Positions 8,761 through 16,478 of a stretch of DNA of 34,039 nucleotides are shown here, piece after piece. Origin of the DNA: Phycisphaeraceae bacterium (GTDB lineage Bacteria; Planctomycetota; Phycisphaerae; Phycisphaerales; Phycisphaeraceae); NCBI GenBank assembly GCA_020848195.1, contig JADLAP010000004.1, forward strand, positions 1-34,039, read 5' to 3'. The notes beneath the pieces were generated by a model. It ran no database searches, was not told the origin of the DNA, and saw only the letters and a program-made list of their open reading frames with translations. Within the stretch, counting starts at the first letter, position 1. Every line of letters starts with the position of its first letter. The translations under genes were made by a program, and so were the position numbers.

Positions 8761-8789
8761 AGCGTATCAGCGGCCGAAACCGTCATCAA
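8761..8789 (-). promoter_or_regulatory. Promoter ending 6 nt before the small membrane protein start
   Basis: On the minus strand TTGATG (8789-8784), a 17-nt spacer and TACGCT (8766-8761) are followed by GCTCAC and ATG. The spacing suits a sigma70-type promoter, and the predicted start falls on or beside the ATG. No Shine-Dalgarno sequence is visible, so this is another leaderless candidate. Confidence 0.45.
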
Positions 8790-8795
8790 GAACCA

Positions 8796-9764
8796 TCACC
8801 GCTGCCGCGGCGCGGCGCCGGGGACGGCTTCGAGCAGGCGGACCAGGCCGTTGCGCTGGTCGATGGCGACGGTGAATTGCGACAGCAGTTGGCCGCCCAG
8901 CAGCGATCCAGGCTGGCCGAAGAGCGGCTCCAGTTCGGAGGAGGAAAGCACCATCACGCTGTCGGTCAGGGCATAGGCGATGATATTGGATAGCTGGATG
9001 GATCCGATGCGAAGCGGATCCCGCAGCCGGCCGACGGTGAGTTTCATGCCGCCGGTGGCGCTGGCGCTGTTGCCGGCGGAGATGGGGCCGTGCGCCCAGC
9101 GTTGTTGCGCGGCGTCGCCGGGCAGCAGGAGCAGGCCCATGCTGGTGCCGGTGTCGAGCATCAGGCGAAGCGGCTGATCGCCGATGGCGGCGGGAAGGAG
9201 CAGGTGCTGTCCATCCTGAAGCTGAAAGCGGATCACCTGCGGATCGGCGGGATTCAGTTCGCCGGCGGGGTCCAGGATCAGTCGGCGGGCCGGATAGTCC
9301 ACGGTCAGGAGCATGTCGTGGAACACGCGAAGTCCGAGCAGGCCGTCGATGGCCAGATCGGAATCCCGATACGCCGAGGGAAGCTTGAGTACTTTGGCGT
9401 CGAGTTGTTCAAACACCGCATCGCCAACCTTGAGGGCATCGATGCGGACATACTGAACGGAGGTCACCGCTCCGTTGGCGGACTGGACGAATGTGGAGCC
9501 GGTGACCGCGCCGGGCGGCAAGGCCAGCCGCTGCGCCAGTTCCGGCGGCACCGCCACCGTGGCGCAGCCGGTGTCGAGCAGGAACCGGAACGGCCCGCGC
9601 CCGTTGATCATCACCGGCACAATGGGCAGATAGCTGGGCATCTCCATCGCCACCTGCGCGACATGATCGAGCGTAACCTTCCGAGGCACCGCCTGGGGCC
9701 AGTTCGATTGACAGCCCATCAGGATCAGCCCGATCAGCAGGAAGGTTGCGTGCATACGATTCAT
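8796..9764 (-). CDS. Retropepsin-like aspartyl protease lipoprotein
   Basis: A 322-residue predicted lipoprotein. The N-terminus MNRMHATFLLIGLILMGCQ has a lipobox (LMGC), so it should be anchored in an envelope membrane and face the periplasm. Two aspartyl-protease signatures are visible: FLLDTGCATVAVP in the N-terminal half and LMLDTGTSMGLLLLP in the C-terminal half. A single chain therefore carries two DTG motifs, like other bacterial clan AA proteins (gag-asp_proteas / Asp_protease_2 type). GLLGLRVFHD and LLGGQLLSQFTVAID resemble the conserved glycine-rich segments near the flap and the C-terminus of each lobe. The start at 9764 is chosen because the signal peptide begins there and TACAAT lies 6 nt before it. 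It is divergent from pdxJ; the substrate is unknown. Confidence 0.88.
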   Translation of the reverse strand: MNRMHATFLLIGLILMGCQSNWPQAVPRKVTLDHVAQVAMEMPSYLPIVPVMINGRGPFRFLLDTGCATVAVPPELAQRLALPPGAVTGSTFVQSANGAVTSVQYVRIDALKVGDAVFEQLDAKVLKLPSAYRDSDLAIDGLLGLRVFHDMLLTVDYPARRLILDPAGELNPADPQVIRFQLQDGQHLLLPAAIGDQPLRLMLDTGTSMGLLLLPGDAAQQRWAHGPISAGNSASATGGMKLTVGRLRDPLRIGSIQLSNIIAYALTDSVMVLSSSELEPLFGQPGSLLGGQLLSQFTVAIDQRNGLVRLLEAVPGAAPRQR

Positions 9765-9770
9765 GCCGGA

Positions 9771-9776
9771 ATTGTA
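9771..9776 (-). promoter_or_regulatory. -10-like TACAAT, 6 nt before the protease start
   Basis: On the minus strand TACAAT is followed by TCCGGC and ATG. Five of six bases match the sigma70 -10 consensus, but no -35 box is obvious. It predicts a leaderless message. Confidence 0.45.
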
Positions 9777-9787
9777 GTCCGCGGACG

Positions 9788-9806
9788 CGCGGGCAGTTTG
9801 CCCGCG
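9788..9806. promoter_or_regulatory. Perfect palindrome between the divergent protease and pdxJ genes
   Basis: CGCGGGCA-GTT-TGCCCGCG is an 8-bp perfect inverted repeat with a 3-nt centre. It lies between the two predicted start regions. It could be an operator for a dimeric repressor or just a stable hairpin; nothing further is visible. Confidence 0.35.
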
Positions 9807-9839
9807 GCTGGAATAAGAGAACGCCCGTGTCATACCGAC

Positions 9840-9867
9840 TTGCACGACCTGCGAGGCGGGATACTCT
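9840..9867 (+). promoter_or_regulatory. Candidate leaderless promoter of pdxJ
   Basis: TTGCAC (9840-9845), a 16-nt spacer and TACTCT (9862-9867) are followed by GACATC and the ATG of pdxJ. No Shine-Dalgarno sequence is close to the ATG; the nearest purine-rich block, GAGGCGGG, overlaps the promoter spacer. Confidence 0.45.
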
Positions 9868-9873
9868 GACATC

Positions 9874-10656
9874 ATGATAGAACTCGGCGTCAATATCGAT
9901 CACGTGGCGACGGTGCGGCAGGCGCGACGGACCTACGAGCCGGACCCGGTCTGGGCCGCGGCGGAAGCGCAGCTCGGCGGCGCGGACGGCATCACCATGC
10001 ACCTGCGCGAGGATCGCCGGCACATCCAGGACCATGACGTGGAACGCGTCAAGGGCATGTGCCACGTGAAACTGAACCTGGAGATGGCGGCCACGGAAGA
10101 GATGGTCGCCGTCGCGTGCCGGGTCAAGCCGCATCTGTCGATGCTCGTGCCCGAAGGCCGAACGGAAATCACCACGGAAGGCGGCCTGGACGTGGCGGGC
10201 CAGTTGCCGCGGCTGAAGGATGTGGTGACGAAGCTGAAGGCTGCGGGCCTGATGGTCAGTGCGTTCATCGATGCCGACCCGCGTCAGGTGGAAGCGGCTG
10301 CGGTCGCGGGGTTCGACACCTGTGAAATCCACACCGGCCCATGGGCGCATCGGTACTACGAACACGGGGGCAATCTGCGTCACCCGGCTGTACTGGCGGA
10401 ACTGAGCAAGGTCGCGGACAACGGCCGGCGCATCGTCGCCGCGGGAATGCAGTTCAACGCGGGCCACGCCCTGAACTATCGCAACGTCCAGCCGATCGCC
10501 GCGTTGCCGGCCCTGAAGGAACTGCACATCGGCCACGCCATCGTCAGCCGGGCCGTGTTCGTCGGCCTGCGCCAGGCGGTGGGTGAAATGAAGAAGCTGA
10601 TGGTCGAAGCCAGCGGCTACGCGGGTCAGTGGGTGGCGAAAGAAACCGCGCCGTAA
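9874..10656 (+). CDS. pdxJ: Pyridoxine 5'-phosphate synthase
   Basis: A 260-residue enzyme of DXP-dependent vitamin B6 synthesis. It condenses 1-deoxy-D-xylulose 5-phosphate with 3-amino-2-oxopropyl phosphate to give pyridoxine 5'-phosphate in the cytoplasm. Family hallmarks are present from end to end: the start MIELGVNIDHVATVRQARR, GADGITMHLREDRRHI, VKLNLEMAATEEM, LVPEGRTEITTEGGLDV, SAFIDADPRQVEAA, EIHTGPWA and GMQFNAGHALNY. Length is normal for PdxJ (about 240-260). The catalytic Glu (NLEMA) and His (MHLR, AGHAL) positions are intact. It is divergent from the protease lipoprotein and convergent with the MFS transporter (21 nt gap). No acpS or other usual partner is next to it. Confidence 0.97.
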   Translation: MIELGVNIDHVATVRQARRTYEPDPVWAAAEAQLGGADGITMHLREDRRHIQDHDVERVKGMCHVKLNLEMAATEEMVAVACRVKPHLSMLVPEGRTEITTEGGLDVAGQLPRLKDVVTKLKAAGLMVSAFIDADPRQVEAAAVAGFDTCEIHTGPWAHRYYEHGGNLRHPAVLAELSKVADNGRRIVAAGMQFNAGHALNYRNVQPIAALPALKELHIGHAIVSRAVFVGLRQAVGEMKKLMVEASGYAGQWVAKETAP

Positions 10657-10677
10657 TCCCCCGGCCATCGCCCATCA

Positions 10678-11880
10678 TCACGCGGGCGTCTGACTCGGCG
10701 TGGCGAGAGACGGGTGTTGCAGCCTGTGCCACAGGGTGGGCCAGAACAGCAGCACTCCGGCGGGCAGCGCCATGGCGAGCATGCCGTAAGCCTGGATCGG
10801 CCGGCTCCACGGCATGGAAGCAATCGCCATGCAGCCGGCGGCGACCATGAACTGATAGAACACCATGAACGACGACGCCGAGCCGACGTCGGTGTGGACC
10901 TGTTCGAGCACGAGATGATTGCTCAGCGGCCGGCTCATGCCTCCGCAGAACGTGCATACGCCCATGGGAACGGCGAAGCCCAGCGGATGCAGGCCGCCGA
11001 AGAGGACGATGCCCAGTCCGCCCGCGATGCCGCCGACCATGCAGAGGGTCAGCAGCACGCCGTCGGACATGAACTTCACCAGCCGGGTGCAAACGAAAGC
11101 GCCGAGCATGGACATGCCCGCATTGATGCCGAAGAGGATGCTGAACATCTGCTCGGAAAGTTTGAAGAATTCGATGTAAACCATGGAGACGATGGCCAGG
11201 TAACCGAAGTAGGGACCGATGAGCAGGCCCATGACCTTATTGGCCATCACGTAGCGTCGGTTGCCCAGCAGGACGACATAGCGAGCCAGCCAGTTGCCGA
11301 TGTGGCCTGGCACGCGGCTGGCGATGGTTTCGCGGAAGCGGATGGAAGCGGCGAGGGGGATCATGGCCGCGGCGCCCTGGACGATGAAGATCGCCCGCCA
11401 ATGGAATGCCTTGAGCATCATCGCGCCGATCATGGGCGACACCATGGGCGCGACGGCAAGGATGACGCCGAGCCACGCGAGGGCGGTTTTGCGCTGCTGG
11501 CCTTCAAAGCGGTCGCGGCAGATGGCCATGCACATCGACGAAGGCCCAGCCGCGCCGGCGCCCTGAAGGATGCGACAGAGGATGAGCTGCCCCACCGTGC
11601 CCGTTCCCGCGCAGGCCAGCGACGCGCCGGCGAACAGCGTCAGCCCGCCGATCAGCACCGGCTTGCGGCCATAATGATCCGACACCGGCCCGCACAGCAG
11701 CAAACCCACGCTGAAGCTGACGAACCACAGCACCAGCGTCAATCCCACCTGATTCGTCGGCACGCGCCACTGCTCGGCGATCACCGGCATCGCGGCCAGA
11801 TACATGTCCGTCGCCATCGGCGGCAGCGCGGCAATCAGAGCCAGAAACACCACATCACGTAAAGTCGCCTTGGCGTGCAT
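10678..11880 (-). CDS. MFS multidrug efflux transporter, Bcr/CflA type
   Basis: A 400-residue major facilitator with about twelve hydrophobic segments, which would export small molecules across the inner membrane using the proton gradient. The start (MATDMYLAAMPVIAEQW) matches the Bcr/CflA subfamily, whose first helix carries ATDMYLPALP. The loop 2-3 motif GPVSDHYGRKPVLIGG is the standard MFS motif A, and LCRILQGAGAAGPSSMCMAI is the arginine-containing helix-4 segment of drug/H+ antiporters. Length fits the subfamily. The start is the ATG at 11880, which has TATCAT 7 nt upstream. Substrate is unknown; no regulator of the TetR or MarR type is adjacent. Confidence 0.9.
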   Translation of the reverse strand: MHAKATLRDVVFLALIAALPPMATDMYLAAMPVIAEQWRVPTNQVGLTLVLWFVSFSVGLLLCGPVSDHYGRKPVLIGGLTLFAGASLACAGTGTVGQLILCRILQGAGAAGPSSMCMAICRDRFEGQQRKTALAWLGVILAVAPMVSPMIGAMMLKAFHWRAIFIVQGAAAMIPLAASIRFRETIASRVPGHIGNWLARYVVLLGNRRYVMANKVMGLLIGPYFGYLAIVSMVYIEFFKLSEQMFSILFGINAGMSMLGAFVCTRLVKFMSDGVLLTLCMVGGIAGGLGIVLFGGLHPLGFAVPMGVCTFCGGMSRPLSNHLVLEQVHTDVGSASSFMVFYQFMVAAGCMAIASMPWSRPIQAYGMLAMALPAGVLLFWPTLWHRLQHPSLATPSQTPA

Positions 11881-11887
11881 CGCGGTG

Positions 11888-11893
11888 ATGATA
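11888..11893 (-). promoter_or_regulatory. -10-like TATCAT, 7 nt before the MFS start
   Basis: On the minus strand TATCAT (five of six consensus bases) is followed by CACCGCG and ATG. No Shine-Dalgarno sequence or clear -35 box is seen. It is a leaderless candidate. Confidence 0.42.
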
Positions 11894-11908
11894 CTGATCC
11901 GCAGGCGA

Positions 11909-13771
11909 TCACGGAGCCGGCGGCGTGTTATCCACCCGCATCAAGGCCCGCTGCCCCGCCGCGTATTTGGGGTCCAGCTTCAGCGCCTGGACGATCTCCG
12001 CGCGGGCTTCGTCGCGGCGTCCCTTCGCCAGCAGCGCCAGGCCGAGATTCACGCGGGCCACGGCTTCCTCCTTGCCGGAAGGCGACATGCCGATGGCCTT
12101 GCGGTAATGCTCGATCGCCTCATCAAAGCGGCTCTGCGAGGCGAAGCTCATGCCCAGGTTGAGCTGTGCCTGATGCAGTCCGGGCGAAACTTCCACCGCG
12201 CGGGAAAAGGCGTGGAACGCCTCTTCGTGCCGGCCCAGTTTCGTCAGTGCCGTCCCCATGTTGTTCCACGCCCGCGCCATCTGAGGCCGAGCCGTCACCG
12301 CCTGCTGATACAGGAACAGGGCTTTCTCATGCTCGCCACGTTTGAAGTACACCACGCCGAGATTGTCCAGCACCAGTTCGCTGCTGCGAACGCTGAGCGC
12401 ATGTTCGAGCAACCGCTGCGCCTGGTCCAGATCGCCGCGATCCGAAAGGATTTTCGCCGCCCCGTTGAGCGACTGCACATCGTTGGGATACAGGGCCAGG
12501 GCGCTGGTCCAGATGGTCAGCTCATCCTGATAATCGTTCAGCCGCAGGTTGCACAGGCCGACCATGCCCGCCACGACCGCGCCGACCAGCGTCCAGCCGG
12601 CCACCCGACCCGCCTTCGGCGACGATGCGAACCAGCGCGACCCGGCTTTGACGAACAGCACCACCAGCCACGCCAGCACCGCCGCCAGGGGCAGATACAT
12701 CCGCCGCTCGGCCACGACTTCAATGGGTATGGCGATGATGCTCGACGTCGGCGCGAGGATGAAAAAGAACCATACCGCACTCAATCCGGCCACGCGGTTT
12801 TTCACCACCGCCCACGCCCCGGCCACGAACATCGCGGTCAGCACCAATGCCGGCCCCAACACCTGCGACACGGATGTCGCCACCGGCCAGTCGTACGACA
12901 CCGACAGCGGCCACGGAATCACGCACAGCCTCAGGTACCAGCCGATCACTCCCGACTGCGTGAGCAGATTCACCCATGGGCTGTATTGGAAACCGAACCC
13001 GGCCGACGCGCTGCGCGGATTGGGAATGTTCAGATACGCCAGCAGCGCCCACGATGCAGCCAGACCCACATACAGCCCGCGATGCCGGCTCAGCGCCTCG
13101 CGGAACGTGCCGCTGAAGATGGCGCGATCGCACAACAGCACCAGCAGCGGCGCTGAGACCATGACCTCCTTGCTCGCCATGCCCGCGAAACAGGCGAGGA
13201 CGGAAACCGCCATCCACGCCTCGGCAGCGGCTTTGCGGCCAGGCGGCGTCTGGGCCTCCCACATGCGAAACGCGGCATAGATCGTCAGCAGGCAGCACAG
13301 GGACATCAGCAGCTCGGTGCGCTGCATGACGTAGACGACCGTTTCGCTCAGCAGCGGATGGGCGACCCAGAGCAGTGCCGCCGCCAGCGCCAGCTCGTCC
13401 GGCCGAACCAATCGGGCCGCGCGAAACACCCGTCGCAGCACGCCCCACAGCAGCAGCGCACACAGCAGATGGCAGCCGTGGCTGAACAGGTGATAGCCCA
13501 GCGGATGCACACCGCCGATCGCGTAATTGAGGGCGAAGCTCAGATTCACCAGCGGCCGGCCGGCGACGGACGTTTCCCGCGGCGGCTGCAGAGCCTGCCA
13601 CGGCGGCAGCAACTGGCGGATCGTCGGATTCTCGACAATCGCATGAATGTCGTCGAAGAACATCGGCGTCATCCACCCCCGGGCAAACGCCAGCAGTCCG
13701 ACGACCAGCAGCAGGATGGGCCGCCAGGGAATGGTTCGTTTTACGCCCAGTTGCGCAGGTTGATCGAGCAT
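11909..13771 (-). CDS. TMTC-like membrane protein with C-terminal TPR repeats
   Basis: A 620-residue protein. The first about 410 residues hold roughly ten transmembrane segments, and the last about 200 are TPRs (for example AFSRAVEVSPGLHQAQLNLGMSFASQSRFDEAI). This layout matches the TMTC / GT-C-like family of polytopic proteins with TPR tails. Family-type features in the first loop are the acidic pair FFDDIHAIVENPTI and the segment GRPLVNLSFALNYAIGG followed by GYHLFSH. Known TMTC proteins are O-mannosyltransferases using a lipid-linked sugar; bacterial relatives are mostly unstudied, so glycosyl transfer is inference. The ATG at 13771 has a TAAGGCG ribosome-binding site. It lies 28 nt upstream of the MFS gene on the same strand and is divergent from the hydrolase. 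Confidence 0.85.
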   Translation of the reverse strand: MLDQPAQLGVKRTIPWRPILLLVVGLLAFARGWMTPMFFDDIHAIVENPTIRQLLPPWQALQPPRETSVAGRPLVNLSFALNYAIGGVHPLGYHLFSHGCHLLCALLLWGVLRRVFRAARLVRPDELALAAALLWVAHPLLSETVVYVMQRTELLMSLCCLLTIYAAFRMWEAQTPPGRKAAAEAWMAVSVLACFAGMASKEVMVSAPLLVLLCDRAIFSGTFREALSRHRGLYVGLAASWALLAYLNIPNPRSASAGFGFQYSPWVNLLTQSGVIGWYLRLCVIPWPLSVSYDWPVATSVSQVLGPALVLTAMFVAGAWAVVKNRVAGLSAVWFFFILAPTSSIIAIPIEVVAERRMYLPLAAVLAWLVVLFVKAGSRWFASSPKAGRVAGWTLVGAVVAGMVGLCNLRLNDYQDELTIWTSALALYPNDVQSLNGAAKILSDRGDLDQAQRLLEHALSVRSSELVLDNLGVVYFKRGEHEKALFLYQQAVTARPQMARAWNNMGTALTKLGRHEEAFHAFSRAVEVSPGLHQAQLNLGMSFASQSRFDEAIEHYRKAIGMSPSGKEEAVARVNLGLALLAKGRRDEARAEIVQALKLDPKYAAGQRALMRVDNTPPAP

Positions 13772-13807
13772 CGGTTCGCCTTACCTGAACTCCACCGGCC
13801 GGAAGGG

Positions 13808-13836
13808 TTAACACGCGTCTTACAACAATGTAGGAT
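13808..13836 (+). promoter_or_regulatory. Sigma70-type promoter for the alpha/beta hydrolase
   Basis: TTAACA (13808-13813), a 17-nt spacer and TAGGAT (13831-13836). The predicted start is near 13843, giving a leader of about 60 nt before the ATG at 13905. It lies in the divergent gap between the TMTC-like and hydrolase genes. Confidence 0.5.
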
Positions 13837-13904
13837 GACGACGGTCTGGACCCAAATCGCCGGCCATCGGGCGATGGCTGGTTCCGCACTGGAGAACAAG
13901 GGTT

Positions 13905-14894
13905 ATGCAACAGCCGGATTCCCAAGCATCCACCTGTGCCGCCGCTGAGGACCATCTGTCCAAGTGGCCCATCATCCGCCGGATATTCATCTTCGCCCTG
14001 GTGCTCGGCGTCGGCGTGTACGTGGCATGGTGGGCGGCCCTGTATTTCATGCAGGATGAGCTGCTCTTCCCCGGCAAGAGCCTGCCCGTGCCCGCCCGAA
14101 CGCTACGGTTTCCCAACGCCAAAGTCATCGTCACCAACCTGCCCGACGGCGGTCAGGCCGAGGCGTGGCTGATCCCCGGCATCGGCGTCGACGATCAGCA
14201 TCCCGGCCCGATGGTCATGTACTTCCACGGCAACGCGGAACTGATCGACTACCTCGACGATGTCATTCTGGCTTACTGGCAGCGCGGCATTTCCGTCCTG
14301 CTGCCGGAGTACCGGGGCTATGGCCGGGTCTCCGGCGAACCTTCCCAGCAGGCCCTCCGCGAAGACTGTCTGCAGTTCTTCGACATCGCGATGGAACAGC
14401 CCATGGTCGATCGCAACCGGATCGTGTTCCATGGCCGCTCGCTCGGTTCGGCTGTCGCGGTGGATCTGGCTTCCTATCGCAAACCGGCGGGACTGGTCAT
14501 CGAATCCGCATTCACCAGCATGGTCGAATTGGCGCACGACCTGGCGGCTCCGGGCTTCCTCGTCCGCAATCCCTACCTCACCGATCAGGTGCTGCCCCTG
14601 CTTCACGTGCCCACGCTGATCATGCACGGCGCGGACGATGACATCATTCCCGTGAAATACGGCCGAAAACTCGCGGCCCTGACCCCCGACGCCGCTTATG
14701 TGGAACTCAAAGCAGGCCACAACGATCTGGCGATGCTCCCGGAATACTGGCCCCACATCTTCGACCTGCTCCACAAGCTGAACATCCGCACGGAAATCCT
14801 GGCCCGGAAACTGCCCGCTTCGGGCGAAATCCCGGACAGCACCACCCAGCCGGACACGCAACCCGCCGCCACCGCGCCGGCGACGCAACCCTGA
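13905..14894 (+). CDS. Membrane-anchored alpha/beta hydrolase (BEM46/ABHD13-like)
   Basis: A 329-residue serine hydrolase with one N-terminal transmembrane helix (about 25-47, IFIFALVLGVGVYVAWWAALYF), so the catalytic domain is probably extracytoplasmic. Catalytic features: the oxyanion segment MYFHGNAE, PEYRGYGRVSGEPS after strand 4, nucleophile elbow HGRSLGSAVA (GxSxG), acid in HGADDDIIPV and histidine in KAGHNDL. These match the Hydrolase_4/BEM46-like group, which often works as esterases or peptidases of unknown substrate. The last 30 residues are a Pro/Thr/Ala-rich tail. It has its own promoter upstream, and the STAS gene follows after about 60 nt, possibly in the same transcript. Confidence 0.9.
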   Translation: MQQPDSQASTCAAAEDHLSKWPIIRRIFIFALVLGVGVYVAWWAALYFMQDELLFPGKSLPVPARTLRFPNAKVIVTNLPDGGQAEAWLIPGIGVDDQHPGPMVMYFHGNAELIDYLDDVILAYWQRGISVLLPEYRGYGRVSGEPSQQALREDCLQFFDIAMEQPMVDRNRIVFHGRSLGSAVAVDLASYRKPAGLVIESAFTSMVELAHDLAAPGFLVRNPYLTDQVLPLLHVPTLIMHGADDDIIPVKYGRKLAALTPDAAYVELKAGHNDLAMLPEYWPHIFDLLHKLNIRTEILARKLPASGEIPDSTTQPDTQPAATAPATQP

Positions 14895-14955
14895 GACGCC
14901 TTGCCCGACGTGTTTTGCGCGTTACCATCCCTTGACGATTGCTACAGGGTTACTC

Positions 14956-15348
14956 ATGGCTGATCGCGTTCCGCCTGTGAAAATCAAACCGCTGGACGAC
15001 AGCTACGTCGATGTGCAGGAAATCGGGCTGGTCACGGTCGTCAGTCCGCGGGACAAGCACCTGACCGGCGAAGGCTGGACCCGCCTGCTGCGCCGCGTCA
15101 TCGGCGACCAGATCGACAAATCCGACAGCCCGCTCATCCTGCTCGATCTGGGCAAGGTGGAGCACATGTCCTCGGCGATTCTGGGCGAACTCATCGGCCT
15201 CAACCGCAAAATCACCCTGCGCGGCGGCAAATTCCGACTGGCGGCGATGAGGCCCGAAGTGGCGGAAATCTTCGCCATCACCCGATTGCACCAGTCCTTT
15301 GAAATCCGGCCCTCCGTCGAAGCGGCGCTGACCAACTTTCAACCCTGA
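14956..15348 (+). CDS. STAS-domain protein (anti-sigma factor antagonist-like)
   Basis: A 130-residue single-domain protein of the STAS fold, the kind that binds anti-sigma factor kinases or sits in stressosome-like switches. The central strand-helix unit LILLDLGKVEHMSSAILGEL corresponds to the DLSxVxxxDSSGLxxL region of SpoIIAA/RsbV. The serine pair is kept, but the usual Asp before it and Gly after it are Met and Ala, so regulation by phosphorylation is possible but not certain. The start at 14956 has ACAGGG 6 nt upstream; the tracked ORF begins 8 codons earlier. No partner kinase (RsbW/SpoIIAB type) or phosphatase is nearby. It converges on the glycosidase-like gene with a 28-nt gap. Confidence 0.87.
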   Translation: MADRVPPVKIKPLDDSYVDVQEIGLVTVVSPRDKHLTGEGWTRLLRRVIGDQIDKSDSPLILLDLGKVEHMSSAILGELIGLNRKITLRGGKFRLAAMRPEVAEIFAITRLHQSFEIRPSVEAALTNFQP

Positions 15349-15376
15349 TCTTCCCGGTTTTGGTTACGCCCCCGCC

Positions 15377-16411
15377 TCATTCCATCCGCACCTGTCGCAG
15401 CACGTCGCTCAATTGTGCTTCCGTGCTGATCTCCCGGATCACCGCCGGATTTTCGGTCCAGTCGATCGTGCCGAAGAACAGCCGGTTGCGATCCCCGTGC
15501 CAGCGGAAATAGCACACGAACCAGCATTCCCCGGACGTCGCGATCCGTTCGATGGACAGCGGCGTGGGACACGGAACACGCAGCTCCGGGCTGGGAACCG
15601 TTCCCGGCGTGTCGCAGACAAACCGGAACGTGCGAACATCCCCGGGCGAAAAGGACAACGGATTGTCCGACAACGCATATGCGGCACGAAATCCCGCCAG
15701 CTTCGGTCCGTAGTCATTCATCCACAACACATACCGGCCGCCAAGCGGATGAACGGAACACGACTCGGCGGCGGAGCCGGGAATCCTGTTGAGCGCGATG
15801 ACATCGGGCAGAGGTTCCCACGTCACCATGTCCCGGCTGGCGCAAGCACACACGCAAGCCCCGTCGTGGCCGGTGTAGAGCAGAACGGTTTGCCCCTGAT
15901 GATCGAACACGAACGGATCGCGGCCGACGGCGGCGCGGATCGGACCCTGTTCCCATCGCGTCCATCGTTGCAAATCCGACGAGGTGGCGTAGGAGATGAA
16001 CACATCCTCGCCGCCGCTGCCCATATAGAACATGTAGTAGACGCCGAGCCGCTGATAGACGTATGGGGCCCAGACGTGTGCGTTTTCCCATGGCCGGTCG
16101 CCGACGGCCAGCGGCATGGGATGGCGAATCCAATGGCAATAGTCCGTCGTGCTGGCGTGACCGAAGGAGATTTCGTTGCCGGTGACCCAGCAGACTTCGC
16201 CCGGCCTGCCGTCAATGTGGAACAGATGCAGGCGACCATCGACCCGGATGACGCCAAAGTCCTTGACGTAGCCGCCGGGCGGCGCGTAGCCGATCGACAG
16301 AAAATCCCGGTCTGGAAAGTGGTAGTCCTCCGCCTTCGCATGAAGCCGAACGCCCGGATGGATATTGAACTGCTTGGACAGCCTCTGGACTTCTTTTTCA
16401 TTCCATGCCAT
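15377..16411 (-). CDS. Glycosidase-like five-bladed beta-propeller protein (GH43/GH32-like)
   Basis: A 344-residue protein with the repeated blade pattern of GH43/GH32/GH68/GH130-type propellers: VKDFGVIRVDGRLHLFHI, NAHVWAPYVYQRLGVYYMFYMG, ISYATSSDLQRWTRW, GRDPFVFDHQGQTVLLYTG and ASRDMVTWEPL. The Asp in KDFGVI is placed like the catalytic base and the Asp in RDPFVF like the transition-state stabiliser; the acid Glu may be in SPELRVP but is uncertain. No signal peptide is seen, so it may act inside the cell on short oligosaccharides. It follows xylulokinase by 67 nt on the same strand, which fits a pentose or plant-polysaccharide role. The start MAWNEKEV at 16411 is an ATG; the track used an upstream TTG. 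The precise GH family is not settled. Confidence 0.75.
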   Translation of the reverse strand: MAWNEKEVQRLSKQFNIHPGVRLHAKAEDYHFPDRDFLSIGYAPPGGYVKDFGVIRVDGRLHLFHIDGRPGEVCWVTGNEISFGHASTTDYCHWIRHPMPLAVGDRPWENAHVWAPYVYQRLGVYYMFYMGSGGEDVFISYATSSDLQRWTRWEQGPIRAAVGRDPFVFDHQGQTVLLYTGHDGACVCACASRDMVTWEPLPDVIALNRIPGSAAESCSVHPLGGRYVLWMNDYGPKLAGFRAAYALSDNPLSFSPGDVRTFRFVCDTPGTVPSPELRVPCPTPLSIERIATSGECWFVCYFRWHGDRNRLFFGTIDWTENPAVIREISTEAQLSDVLRQVRME

Positions 16412-16478
16412 GAGGGACAACCTATGCCATTGAACCTCTGTTCGGTGCAGCCCGCGGGACCATCCATCGGGATCAGCA

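Noticed and set aside
9409-10668. 419-residue minus-strand ORF over pdxJ
   Set aside because: pdxJ on the plus strand is full length with all family motifs; the antisense frame only reads part of the protease gene out of frame at its end.
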